Counted from the first letter of the stretch, positions 1 to 48,920 are shown. The stretch is DNA of 64,000 nucleotides from Valencia hispanica (GCA_963556495.2 OY747712.1:51923069-51987068); one strand, 5' to 3'. Notes: generated by a model not told the origin, from the sequence alone. Made by a program: numbers and translations.

Positions 1-36663
<36,663 letters not shown>

Positions 36664-37143
36664 GTTGGAAAAGCTGAGGAAAAGTTTGTTAAACGGGTTA
36701 TTTTTCATTTAGAAAAGTTATGAGGAAACTGAAATAGTGTCCCTGGCAAGTAAGCACACCTCTAGAACAATTCAGATTGTCACAATTATAACCAATATTT
36801 TAACGTATTTTAGTGGGATATTATATGAGACTAGCATATAATAGTGCAAGACTCTGATGGGAATATAGAGAAAGCTCAGTCAGCGTGTTGTAGGAGATTC
36901 TTAATATCAAAGAGTATTTCTTGGTTAAATTAAATCAAATATGAGACTTGATGGATCTATTGTTTACAGTTCTGTAGTGTGACTGGGCCGCTCTAACACT
37001 ACAGCTCTGGATGAATGTTTAATGTAGCTGTCCTGTTGGAAGCTAAACCTCCCCAAATATGAAGTCCAGATATAGCATATACCCTCAAAAGTTTATATTT
37101 CAAAATGCCTGAACGAAATGAATAGTGAGAATAAAACTCTTAC

Positions 37144-37500
37144 AGACTACATGTAGTCCTAGCTGAACACTGACAGCTCCGACTCCCACAGCCAGCTCGA
37201 ATTTCCTTGGAAAGTTGACGTTTGCTGTCTAGCATGCGACTCCGAGAAAGCTGACGGCTACTGTGTCAAATGACCGAAGACTAACCTAACACAAACCCTG
37301 CGGAACAAATCATAATAATTCTCTATTTTATCATAAACATTATAATGAAAGCAGGGAAAACCTTTTAGGTTGGAAACACCTTTAGCCTTATGCTAGCTTA
37401 GCGCAGTCTCTTTACATTTCCTCCTTTATATGCAAACTTCTATTGTGATTGGCTCTCAATAACATTACAAACATCCAAACCTGTAGCATGATTGGTTCGC
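37144..37500 (-). promoter_or_regulatory. depdc5: depdc5 promoter and probable non-coding exon 1
   Basis: On the minus strand two CCAAT boxes (ATTGG on plus at 37448-37452 and 37491-37495) lie upstream of a possible 5'UTR exon. That exon would end at 37144, where a GTAAGA donor follows. The next acceptor (pyrimidine tract then CAG at 36676-36674) leads into exon 2, 10 nt before the ATG. No TATA box stands out. The transcription start is not visible; 37200-37300 is a guess. Confidence 0.45.
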
Positions 37501-38299
37501 TACTGCTTAGAGTAGAGATCGTATGTTTCAAAGAGGGCTCACTTTGGTTATGTTCTTAGTCGCTTCTGCACACAGCCTAAAACTCTGTCTGTGCTGTGGA
37601 GTCATTTTACAGCACCAGATAAAAAAAGACAAAAAGAAACAATTATTCTGACGCTGGGGTGCCCAAGTCAATCCCTGTACAGACGTTGGCTGTGTCCAGA
37701 CCAGTCCAGATTCAGGGGTTGGATCCTTCTAAGGTCGAATTTTAAGGACAGTTACGTCACACCGCCGCGACGAGGACTGTCCGAATTCGAAGGGGCTTTA
37801 AAATACGGCCCACAAATCCGTCCTTCTTTCCCCCCGATTCTAAGGACTTTTTTTTTTTTTTGATGAAAATGAAAATTACAAGTCAAGTAGGGGGAAATAT
37901 TACTTTAACAACCAACTTGAGCGGAAGGGCTACAATGGTGGAATGTAAATTTAGAACATTAACACAGACGCAGGTATGAAACAAAAAAACTAAAATAAAA
38001 AATAACAGGAAACAAAAACAAGAGGTTTTCAAGATTACAGATAACAGTTCACTTAAGCCAAGGCATGGTATTTCAAAACAACAGGGATTGTGATATTGAG
38101 TTGAGCAGTCTTTCAGTCTTTCTGTTCCTTTTTTCAACAAGTTTCAATGACTTAAAGTAGTGGGTGAAATCAAAGATAAAGGCAGAGGACGGTTTGCAGC
38201 TTTTCCATTAGCCGGTATGAATATGATATTTACCCAATAAACCATGTTAATCAGATCAGACACATTTGTATCCAAATTGTCCATGTAATAGATTAAAAT

Positions 38300-39390
38300 T
38301 TTTAATGAGAAAGATGGTATGCCATCAATTTCAGGGATATCCAGCTGTGAACATTAGACCAAAACACCTTAGTTAGAGGACAGTGGAAGAATAAATGATT
38401 AATAGTTTCCATCTCTAATGAACAGAATTCACATAAACCTACCTCAAAATGAAATCTTTTACTCAGAAAGTCATTTACAGGATAAATATCAGACACAATT
38501 TTGAAGTGTGTCTCTTTAACTTTTGGCGCTATAGGATGAGAGTGGTAAAATGATACAGATTTTTTAATTAAGGTGGCTTCTGGCGGACAATACAAGAGGT
38601 GAATTCCCCTATGTTTTTATGTTTAAAGGACAAACTGATATGTCTATTGTTGCAATTTCTGTCTAATAGGTTGACTTTGAATAGGGAAGTGAAGGAGAGC
38701 AAGTAAAATAAGATTGAATATTCTGGATCATAACAAGTAGAGTGGGTGGAATAGCTCTAGCCAGTTTATCATAGTCCCTCTTTGAGATATTTAAAGCATA
38801 TTTGGCATTAACTTCCTCAAGGGACAATAAGTGACCTTCTGTAGTCAGTAAATCTTAGACAAAAGTAACACCTTTTTTATACCAATCATCTTTAAATATT
38901 GATTTTTTGTTAAGGGTAATGAATCTGTTGTTCCATAAAATGGTTTTGTGTGGGGAAAAGTTGTGGGGAAACATAATTTTTCCATACTGTAAGGCTTGTC
39001 TATGAAAGTCAGACACTTTTAATGGAATTTTTGGAACTTCAAAATCACATTTGAGCAGGACCTAAATGCCCCCAACTTTGTTGAACAGTTTGTTAGAAAT
39101 GTGGTACCATATAGATACAGGATTAGTAATACATTCTTTTAACCATTTAATTCTAAAAGCTGTGATAATCGATTAAAATTCTAGTGCATTCAGTCCTCCG
39201 TTATCATATTGTTTGACCAACTGTGATTTCCGTATGTAATGAGTTTTATTCTTCAAGTCAAATTTAAATATTATGGAGTTAAAGGATATAATCATTTTTG
39301 GGGAAGTGTACACTGAGTGACATGGATAGATTCGTCTTGATAACCCTTCAGTTTTGGATAACAGGATACGGCCAAAAATAGATAAGTCAC
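38300..39390 (-). pseudogene. L1-like ORF2 C-terminal part (zf-RVT)
   Basis: The minus strand resumes at TRDLSIFGRILLSKTEGLSR, directly continuing the ORF2 text broken at 43640. Frame 38595-38302 has HFKIVSDIYPVNDFLSKRFH and CEFCSLEMETINHLFFHCPL, the CCHC-like zinc-binding tail of L1/Tx1 RTs. Stops scatter between them. Confidence 0.82.
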
Positions 39391-39571
39391 GTGTTAATTC
39401 AATTCAATTCAAAATTACTTTATTAATCCCAAAGGGAAATTAAATGTTGTTACAACTCATTATGCAAGTTCCTTCAAAGATTTGTTGTAGATGCTGATGG
39501 CTGTGGGTAGGGATGATCTCTTGTAGTGCTCTGCAGATCTGAAGAAGCCTCTGACTGAAGACGCTCTGTAG

Positions 39572-42500
39572 TTCAATTCAATTCAATTCAGTTTATTTAT
39601 ATAGCGCCAATTCACAACAGATGTCATCTCAAGGCACTTAACAAGAAGTCATTTCAATACAATTATACAAACATTCCAATCAGTTAAAAAGTTTCCTATT
39701 TAAGGAATCCCAGCAGATTGCGTCAGTCATTGGCGTGAGGTTGGGCCCCGTTGATGCAGACTTTCCAACCACAGCAATCCTTCAGCAATCCCTCATACTG
39801 AGCAAGCATGCAGCGACAGAGGAGAGGAAAAACTCCCCTTTAACAGGAAGAAACCTCCAACAGAACCAGGCTCAGTAGGAGCGGCCATCTGCCACGACCG
39901 TCTGGGGGTTTGAGAAGACAGAGCAGAAACACAGAAGGAACAGAAGATCTGATATAAGAGAACTTTCTATGTTACAGAAAGTAAAAAGTTGATAACAGGA
40001 CACAGTGGATGTTCAGTTACTGGGAGGATCATCCCAGTCGATGCCCCCCGTCCAACAGGGCATTGCAGCCAAACAGGATACCAGACCAGGTATATCTTCT
40101 ATGGAGAGAAAAACACTGAGAGAAAACAAAGTTAACAGTCGAAATAACAGAATGTACTGTAATACAACTGGAGAGTAGTAGGAGAAAAGGAAGTAGCAGA
40201 GTGAAGAAAATTGGTAAGTCTGTCCTCCAGCAGTCTAAGCCTATAGCAGCATAACTACAGAGATAGCTCAGGATGACCTAAGCCACTCTAACTATAAGCT
40301 TTATCAAAAAGGAAAGTTTTAAGCCTGGACTTAAAAGTAAACAGAGTGTCTGCCTCACGGACTAAAGCTGGGAGCTGGTTCCACAGGAGAGGAGCCTGAT
40401 AACTAAAAGATCTGCCTCCCATTCTACTTTTAGAAATCCTAGGAACTACAAGTAAACCTGCAGTCTGAGAGCGAAGGGCTCTGTTAGGAACATATGGAAC
40501 AATTAGATCTCTGATGTATGATGGAGCTTGATTATTAAGGGCTTTGTATGTAAGAAGAAGGATCTTAAATTATATTCTGGATTTAACAGGGAGCCAATGA
40601 AGGGAAGCTAAAGCAGGAGAAATGTGATCTCTCTTTTTAATATTCATCAGAACTCTTGCTGCCGCATTTTTGGATCAACTGAAGGCTTTTAATGGCATTT
40701 TGTGGACTACCTGATAGTAAAGAATTACAGTAGTCCAGCCTTGAGGTAACAAATGCATGGACTAGTTTCTCAGCATCACTCCTGGACAGGATGTTTCTAA
40801 TTTTAGCAATATTCCGGAGGTGAAAGAAAGAAATCCTAGAAACCTGTTTAATATGGGATTTAAATGTCAAGTCTCGGTCAAAAATAACGCCGAGGTTCTT
40901 TACGTTATTACTGGGGGCCAATTTAATGCCATCCAGATGAAGTGATTAACTAATCAGTTTCTGTTAAAGAACTTCTGGTCCAAAGACGGCAACTTCTGTT
41001 TTGTCAGAATTTAAAAGCAACAAGTTTAGGGTCATCCATGTTTTTATGTCTTCCAGACAGGCCTGTAATCTACCTAACTGACTGGGTTCATCAGGATTTA
41101 TGGATAAATATAGTTGTGTATCATCTGCATAGCTGTGGAAATTTATCCCATGCTGTCTAATGATTCTACCAATTGGGAGCATATATATGGTGAACAGAAT
41201 TGGTCCAAGCACAGAACCCTGTGGAACTCCACAAGTAACCCTTGAGAGTGAAGAAGATTTATCATTTAGATGAACAAACTGGAATCTATCAGACAAATAT
41301 GATTTAAACCAGCCTAGTGCTGTTCCTTTGATCCCTGCAACATGTTCAAGCCTTTCTAAGAGAATATTATGATCGACTGTGTCAAAAGCAACACTGAGAT
41401 CTAACAAAACCAGAACAGACACATGTCCATTATCTGAGGCCATGAGAATATCATTAGTAACCTTCACCAGTGCTGTTTCAGTGCTATGATGAGCTCTTAA
41501 ACCTGACTGAAACTCTTCAAACAGCTCGTTATTGTTTAAATGCTCACAGACTTGATTAGCAACAATTTTCTCAAGGACTTTGGATAAGAAAGGAAGGTTA
41601 GATATAGGTCTGTAATTCACTAAGTCATCTTGATCAAGGGAAGGTTTCTTGAGTAAAGGTTTAATTACAGCTATTTTAAATTCCTGTGGTACGTATCCGT
41701 TTACTAAGGATAGATTCATCATATCCAAAATGGGGCCAGGAACCAAATGGAACACTTCTTTAAATAATTTGGTTGGAATTGGGTCCAACACACAAGCCGA
41801 AGGCCCAGACGAGGCCAACATTCTTGACAATTTCGAAAGCTCGACTAAATCAAAACAGCCTAAGCACGACTGAGGTTCTACAGTTCTTTCCGATACTGCC
41901 TCATTTACTGAGGAAGAAGTAATCATGTTTGGGAGGATTCCAATTATTTTATTTTTAATAGAATTAATTTTTATTTATGAAGAATCCCATAAAATCATCA
42001 CTGCTAAGAGCTGGGGGAATAGTTGGCTCAACAGAGCTGTGACTCTGTGTAAGTTTGGCAACTGTACTAAAAAGAAACCTATTATTGTTTTTATTCGCCT
42101 CTATTAATGATGAAAAATATGCTGTTCTAGCTTGTCGAAGGGTCTTTTTATACAGCAATAGACTGTTATTCCAGGTTAAATAGGAATCCTCTAGGTGTGT
42201 AGAGCGCCATTTTCTCTCCAACTTCCTAGTATTCTGCTTTAAAGTACGCAACTCGACGTTAAACCAAGGAGTCAGCCTCCTATGGCTAGCCACTTTCTTT
42301 TTTAAGGGGGCTACACTATCTAATGCCAAACGCAATGAGGACGTAACGCTGTGAACCAGATCATCAATTTCTGAAGGGTTAGAGATAGAATTGCTGCCAT
42401 CCACTGTGTTACCCTGAGACACTAAGGAAAGTAAGAATGGAACAGATTCTTTAAAAATTGTTACAGCATTGTCTGATAAAGTTCTACTATAATGAAATTT

Positions 42501-43325
42501 TCTTTCAGATTTAAAATGGTCAGTTAAAGTAAATTCAAAAGTTATTAAGAAGTGATCAGACAGGACTGGGTTATGTGGGTGGACTGTTATTTCCTCACAC
42601 TCAATACCGTATGTCAGTACAAGGTCCAAAGTGTGTTTACCCGAGTGGGTCGATCCCTGTACTTTTTGAGTAAAGCCAATTGAGTCTAAAACAGCACTAA
42701 AGGCTGCATTTAGGCTATCACTTTCAGTATCCACATGAATATTGAAGTCCCCCACTATAATGACCCTACCAGTATTTAATACTAAATCAGATAAAAAATG
42801 TGAGATCTGATCCAAGAATTGAGAGTAAGGGCCTGGTGGACGATACAAAACCACAAACAAAAATGGTCTTAATGTTTTGCAACTTGGATGAGGAAAATTA
42901 AGGGTTAGATGTTCAAAAGAACTGTAGCTATCAATTGGTCTGGGACTAATTAGTAAATCAGAACGAAAAATGGTTGCAACTCCTCCTCCTCGCCCAGTAT
43001 TTCTAGGAATGTGAACATTTAAATGACTGGAAGGAGTTGACTCATTTATACTGACATAATCCTCCTGCTGCAACCAGGTTTCTGTGAGACAAAGGAAATC
43101 AATGTGATTATCACAAATCAAGTCATTTACTAACAAAGTCTTTGAGGAGAGAGATCTTATGTTTAATAAACCACATTTAATAGATTTATTTTTCTGTTCA
43201 GTCAAAGTTGTATTTATTTTTATGAGATTTCCATAATTTGCTTTTGTTGGCTTAACTTTTAATCCATTTAAGTAACTAGTTGTATGACAGTCTGATGTAG
43301 AGGATGCTCTGGATCTATGGTGTCT
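39572..43325 (-). mobile_element. LINE-2 family A, longest copy, nearly complete ORF2
   Basis: Tail (GAATT)n at 39572-39590, 3' UTR to 40300, then ORF2. It carries only a few small lesions. ORF1 is absent, so the copy is 5'-truncated or rearranged beyond 43270. It gives the reference sequence for about fourteen other fragments in the window. Confidence 0.9.
40300..43205 (-). pseudogene. LINE-2 family A ORF2 (APE endonuclease and RT)
   Basis: 413-residue APE part (43205-41964): [73 protein letters not shown] and [11 protein letters not shown] carry the Asn, Glu, Asp and His catalytic positions. The RT part (41926-40964) has [57 protein letters not shown] and [12 protein letters not shown] with the Asp pair. 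Single-base gains in A/T runs break the frame at about 41966 and 40670, and a TAA stop follows FGPEVL. The C-terminal [10 protein letters not shown] block ends at about 40300. Confidence 0.92.
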
Positions 43326-43639
43326 TCTTTTCTACTCATCAGGGTTTTGTGGCTGTAGTTGAGGTATTATTTGAGCTTTTGTGATGTTAATCAGCTGCTG
43401 CCAGTTGTAAACCACCTTGTTGCCATGGTTATGCATCATGACAAATGTCCAAAAATAAAAAGTATCAGCAAAAATCCTTCCAGCTGCACAGCATTCAAAA
43501 CCAGAGAGAACAGTTGTCCACAAAAACAATGTTTCTACCAGAAATGGAAGAATACAAGTTTTAAAAAAGATAAAAAATATGAACCAAAGTAACGGAGCTA
43601 CTCCAACATGCTGCCACCTTGAGCGGCGCAATTCCGGAA

Positions 43640-46005
43640 ACCAGTGATTGAGTATTTTCTCTGCATCTTTGATTCTGACAACAATATTTGACTCATTTCT
43701 TCTAAAGACGTTTTTTGATATCACAAGACCCAGATATTTAATTTCATCTTTGACAGGAATATTAGCAATTTTATTTACATTACTGTTGTGGATAGCTAGG
43801 AGTTCGCATTTTTTTAAGTTCAATGCCAAACCCGATGCTTTAGAAAAAAAAAATACTTTTATCAATTGCTTTTGGTATCATGTCTTGATTTTTTAAGAAG
43901 AGTGCTGTGTCATCAGCAAATTGACTTATTATGAATTTCCTATCCAAAATGTCAATGCCTTCAATGTCTTTATCATTTTTAAGGTAAATTGCTAGTAACT
44001 CTACTGCTAGAATGAATAGCAAAGGGCTAATTGGACAACCCTGTCTTATACCTCTATTAATTGGGAATCGTCCTGAAAAGCCATAGTTAGTGGATACACT
44101 ACTATTTATGTTTTTGTAAAGCATATGAATAATATTGCAAAATTTTGATCCAAAACCAAATAATTCCAATGTTTTAAATAAGAAAGGGTGCTCTAGGGTG
44201 TCAAAAGCTTTAAAGAAATCCAATAAAAATATAAAGCTGTCCTGAGGAATCAAATAATTGTAATCGAGCATATCTAACACCAAGCGAGTATGATTATGAA
44301 TATGTCGACGCTTAATAAATGCTGATTGAGTTTCATCAATTATTTTCCCTATACCCGTTTTCAGTCTGTTAGAATAAACATGAGCTAAAAGTTTATAATC
44401 AACACATAGAAGTGTGATAGGTCTCCAATTATCTAAGAATAATCTATCTTTGTTTGGTTTAGGTAAGAGTGTGATAATACCTTGTTTCATAGATACTGAC
44501 AGGCTCGAGTTATCAATGCATTCCTTAAAAGCATTATAGATCAAGACTCTGATGTTTGGCCAAAAGTGTTTATAAAATTCAGTCGTGAGACCATCTTGAC
44601 CAGGTGACTTACCATTAGGCATTTATGGATGGAGGAATCCAGTTCTTCTAAAGTCATTTTCTGTTGTTGCTTTAAATTCCTGATCTATTTTTGGGATAGA
44701 GTCTTGGATGGTATTAAGAAACATCTCAGCATCTTGATTAGAATATCTGGAAGTGTAAAGGGTTTTGTAGAAAGTAAATATATGACTGTCAATCGCTTTC
44801 GGGTCTTCGCTTAAATGTTCGTTAATGTAGAGCTTATTTAATGATTTTTTGACCTGTCTACTCTTTTCCAAGCTAAAAAAGTAAGAGTTTTTCTCTCCTT
44901 CTTCAATCCATCTTGCTCTTGAGCGGATGAATGCACCTTTCGCTTTCTCAGTGTAAAGGTCGTCTAACATTGATTTCATCTTGTGAAGATGAAAGTTGTC
45001 TTCCTCACTGAGATGAGTTTTGTTACATAAATTATTTATAACTGAAATGATCTCAAGTTGTTTTTTTCTTCTTACATAAGCTTGTTTCTTACCCTCTTGA
45101 ATACTGATTATTTTAACGTTATGTTTTAACCATTCCCATTTGTTCAGAGGGGATAGACTATCATCCAATTTTATTTCACTGATAACAGCTAGAATTTTAC
45201 TACAGAACAATTTATTAGTCAATAGAGAGCTGTTAAATTTCCATTGATGAGCTCGGGATTGGGGTAGGCTGATAGATGGTGAGATGGAAAGAGTGATGAC
45301 ACAATGTTCAGTAAGAGGGGAATGCCTAATAGTGCAGTCAGATGCCCTATCCACTATATTGTTTGAAATTAGCCAGAAGTCTAATCTAGAGCATTTAGAC
45401 CTTCCCGTATTGTTACTCCAAGTATAGTGTTTTCCGTTTGGGTTATGTTTACGCCATATGTCAACAAGGTTCAGGGATTGGGAAAACTCAATTATCAAAG
45501 GATGGAATGTATGGGTGGTGTACGGAGTAGGGGTTCTGTCTATCCATTCATCAGGGACCACATTATAGTCACCTCCAATAATAATATTGTCGGTTACATA
45601 CACATTTCTCCACTCGTTAACCATGTTACCCAAGTCATGTAATAGTTTCTTATTTTTTGAACTATTATTGTAACCGTAGATATTCACCATGATCTATTTT
45701 TGTTCGTTAGATTCAATAATAAACATTAACCAGTGCCCTTCTGAATCACTTTTATGTGTAAAGATCTTGCCCTCCATGCGATTAAACAAAACTGCTACAC
45801 CTGCTGAGTGTGAATTGCCATGGGAGAAAAGAATTTGGCCATTACCCCACTGGGATTTCCAAAATTTAATATCATTTTCGGTTGAGTGCGTCTCTTGCAG
45901 AAAAAAACAATTGACCCTTGGATGCTCTTGGCAAAAAAGAAAAATGGCCCTGCGCTTAGTGTTGTTCCTCAAACCTCTACCATTTAAAGATAACAAAGAA
46001 ATCAC
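43640..46005 (-). pseudogene. L1-like ORF2, endonuclease and RT (first part)
   Basis: MISLLSLNGRGLRNNTKRRA starts the APE endonuclease (QETHSTEND, GGDYNVVPDEWIDRTPTP, LTEHCVITL). The RT follows: NGKSPGQDGLTTEFYKHFWP, NWRPITLLCVDYKLLAHVYS, DETQSAFIKRRHIHNHTRLV, RQGCPISPLLFILAVELLAI and FADDTALFLKNQ with the catalytic Asp pair. Lesions are a TAG near 45693, a frame loss near 44620, and a shift at a 10-A run (43844-43853). ORF2 is interrupted at ILNHWF, where Rex1 entered. Confidence 0.88.
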
Positions 46006-46289
46006 TATGGAGAAAACCTTAAGTGTGTTTACAACCTCACGCAGGAATTATGTGAATGAGTAACCCTTAAAATTCTATTGTATATAATTAGATATCTAGC
46101 CAAAACTGGAGTGATATGAAAAACAAGATTAAGATGACCAATTTGCTTATTAAGAAATCACAAAATCACAAATTAACAAGCAGCTGGTCCTAAAGGTTGT
46201 CGTAGCTGCATTTGTAAAAGAAATAAGCAAAGGAAAAAATTGAATAGAATGAACGTTAACCTGTTAGATACCTCTACTAAGAATTCTAT

Positions 46290-46641
46290 CTTCTCAAACC
46301 CCTAGACAGTCATGGCAGATGGCCGCTCCTACTGAGCCTGGTCCTGGTTCTGTTGGAGGTTTCTTCCTGTTAAAGGGGAGTTTTTCCTCTCCACCGTCGC
46401 TACATGCTTGCTCAGTATGAGGGATTGCTGAAGGATTGCTGTGGTTGGAAAGTCTGCATCAACGGGGCCCAACCTCACGCCAATGACTGACGCAATCTGC
46501 TGGGATTCCTTAAATAGGAAACTTTTTAACTGATTGGAATGTTTGTATAAATGTATTGAAATGACTTCTTAAGTGCCTTGAGATGACATCTGTTGTGAAT
46601 CGGCGCTATATGAATAAACTGAATTGAATTGAATTGAATAT
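46290..46641 (+). mobile_element. LINE-2 family A tail inside L1
   Basis: TTCTCAAACCCCTAGACAGT through AATAAACTGAATTGAATTGA. It disrupts the end of L1 ORF1. Confidence 0.88.
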
Positions 46642-47509
46642 CAGGGTGCGTGACTTCTTCCTTCATCCAGACACACGACGGCCGTCTATTATCGCATGTC
46701 CATCCCGCAGGTAAGCTTTGAGTCCTTTTTTCCGCACTTCCTCCACCTTTGGCCAGAGTTGAGCATGTGCTTCTCGGTCCTCTTTGCAGAAGTCCTCCCT
46801 GAAGCGGATTTTTAACTCGTTGCAGATTTTTCGCATTTTTGGACATCTTCCAAACTTGATAACGTACAGTTCTCATAGCAAACAGGATGATTATTTGCCT
46901 TGGCCTGTCTGTGTTCATTTTCTGTCCAAGTCTATGAACAGTGTCCACCGTATTTTGGAGTTTATCCGTTGAGAGAGGCACTACTTTTGTCAGGATTTTA
47001 ATTACTTCATCTCTGATGTTTTCACCTTCTTTCTCGGGAAATCCATTCAGCCTCAACGACCACCTTCATTTGTATTTTGTGTGCTCCAAGCAAGCTTCGC
47101 GAAGTACCGCATTTTCCTTCTGAAGAGTAGTCAGTGTTTTAATTTGCTCACATCTTCTAATATTCCTTTCAAGGTTGATGTATTGGCCTCAACTGATTCT
47201 TTCACCTTTACTGTTGCTTCGGTGTTTTCCTTTAGTTGCCATTCCAATGTTTGAAAGTGCTCGCTTTGGCTATCAAGCTTGCGTGGTAGGTTATGAATGG
47301 CGTTTAAGATGGCACTATAAGATGATTTGTTGTCCTGTACGCTGATCTTCGATTTTTGGGGGGTTCGGAGTCTATAATGGAGTATGTCCTCTACCTGGAT
47401 GAGGGTCCTTGAGCATGCCTTCTTCTTCCATCAGAGCAATATCATCGTCATCGCAGGCTTGTTGGATTGCAGCTAACGAGTAGCAGTGTTCTTTGCTAGC
47501 ATTCGACAT
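46640..47509 (-). pseudogene. L1-like ORF1 (RNA-binding protein)
   Basis: Starts MSNASKEHCYSLAAIQQACD (ATG at 47509-47507). Frame shifts follow, then MRLNGFPEKEGENIRDEVIK, VDTVHRLGQKMNTDRPRQII and AMRTVRYQVWKMSKNAKNL, the L1 ORF1 RRM-like core (transposase_22 family), which binds L1 RNA. The C-terminus is cut by the LINE-2 tail. Confidence 0.75.
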
Positions 47510-47721
47510 CTTGTTGCAGCTTAATGAGGCAAAGCTGAAAAGTTTCAACTGGTTTCCTAGATTGCAGATATTTCGTTAGGGGCTGAGGTCGATCCAAGTG
47601 GTTATTGACTATCAGTTTTAGTCACCGAAAGGGTTAAGTTAGAGTCAGGTATCAGAGCCTGCAGAGAGTTTTACCGCTCACTCCGCCATCTTACCCGGCA
47701 CACCGCCCCGATTCTAAGGAC

Positions 47722-48371
47722 GGGTGCGGTGGGTGTACCCTTTACTGCTCTCCACATCCCAAGATGCATTGTGGCCGGGAGTTGCTCCAGCACAATGTCA
47801 AACAAAGGGGGAGACGGAGCGAGAGAAGAATAGTGCTTTAAAAGTTTATTAAAGTCTGGCAGTGCAAAAAGAAAAGTAAAATTTTAAAGCCCTTGTGTTT
47901 TTGCCTTTTTTTTCTCGTTTTCATCATAATCCGTTTTTATTACAATTTATCATAAATAGTAACAATAGTAATTACGAATAAGCTGGTATGGCGGAGCCGT
48001 TTTTTTAATGAGTTGGCATTACGATATTTAAAAAAAAAGCCTTTTGTTATACGTTTTAGGGAGCAAAGAGCAGACGGCAACGCTGATTAAGCTCAGGGGG
48101 GAGAATGAGCAGCTCTTCACTGGGGTGAAGAACTCGGCCGTTGTGGCATGGAGGTAGAAGTTGTTTACCCACTTTGTGCTTATGAGAACGGTTATTACAA
48201 AATCACAAAAGTAAGGAAAAAGTTCACCACAAGTTCTACCTCCATTTCTGTAGCTTCTTCTGCTTAGCGCTGTAGTGGTTGCTAGGCGACAGGACATCCG
48301 CCGAGGTAGGGGCGGGAATTCACCTGAAGACTAGAACCGTCCAAATTCACAGCCACTAATGTCCGGTCTAC
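47722..48371. other. GC-rich right part of the DNA element
   Basis: Host of the L1 insertion. The 89-codon frame at 48297-48028 (minus) shows no known domain. Confidence 0.4.
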
Positions 48372-48920
48372 CTCGCTCTCGTCTACACTTCCAACATTTC
48401 AACAGGACATTAATGCCATGACTGAGTGTGTGACTGACTAAACTTCTGTGTGGACAACATAATTCCCACCAGAACAGTGAGAATCTTCCCTAATAACAAA
48501 CCCTGGATCACCAGTGACCTGAAGGAGCTGCTAAACAAGAAAAAAGAGCCTTCAGGGAGGGAGACATGGTTTCCATCATGGGAGAAGTGGAGGTGGTTGA
48601 GGAGTATAAATACCTTTGTGTTCACCTTGATAACAGACTGGACTGGAGACTGAACAGTGAAAACGTCTACAAGAAAGGAGAAAGCAGACTGGACTTCTGG
48701 AGGAAGCCTAGGTCCTTCAAGGTTTGCAGCAAGATGCTGCAGATCTTGTACAAATCTGTTGTGGAGAGTGTAATCTCTTCAGCCGTCATCTGTTGGGGTA
48801 GCAGCTTCAGAGCCAGGGACTCAACAACCTGATAAAGAAGGTTCTGGTTCTGGAACATCTGGAGATGACCATGCAAAGAAAGGGTATAATAAGGAATAAT
48901 GGACAACCCTGAGCATTACC
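48372..48920 (+). mobile_element. Rex1 copy with two large internal deletions
   Basis: Matches the Rex1 at 52.7-55.4 kb in pieces: TTCCAACATTTCAACAG joins GACATTAATGCCATGAC, and GGGAGGGAGACA joins TGGTTTCCATCATGGG. Keeps VIPTRTVRIFPNNKPWITSD-type and NRLDWRLNSENVYKKGE sequence. Catalytic domains are gone. Confidence 0.85.

Larger units (their letters stand above)
39397..43625 (-). mobile_element. Rex1 copy inside L1, split by LINE-2 family A
   Basis: 39397-39571 is the Rex1 3' end (TTACTTTATTAATCCCAAAG and GATGGCTGTGGGTAGG on plus). 43335-43622 is its 5' leader (minus: NHGNKVVYNWQQLINITKAQ then IIPQLQPQNPDE). The coding middle is missing, replaced by the LINE-2. The 5' leader matches the Rex1 at 52.7 kb. 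Confidence 0.75.
37848..47705 (-). mobile_element. L1/Tx1-like LINE, apparently full-length, split by nested insertions
   Basis: Minus orientation. 5' end near 47705, ORF1 about 47509-46640, ORF2 46005-43640 continuing at 39390-38300, poly-A tail as poly-T 37848-37861. It is bracketed by a perfect 16-bp target duplication CCCCGATTCTAAGGAC (37832-37847 and 47706-47721). Foreign DNA inside: 39397-43625 (Rex1 with LINE-2) and about 46290-46641 (LINE-2 tail). Few lesions remain, so it is comparatively young. Confidence 0.9.
37685..48365. mobile_element. inferred non-autonomous DNA transposon split by a 10-kb L1 nest
   Basis: Left DNA 37690-37847 begins GGCTGTGTCCAGACCAGTCC. Right DNA 47722-48365 ends CCGTCCAAATTCACAGCC, an imperfect inverted match. 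The two sides read continuously once the L1 and its TSD are removed. The right side is GC-rich, with GGTTGCTAGGCGACAGGAC. Superfamily unknown. Confidence 0.45.
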
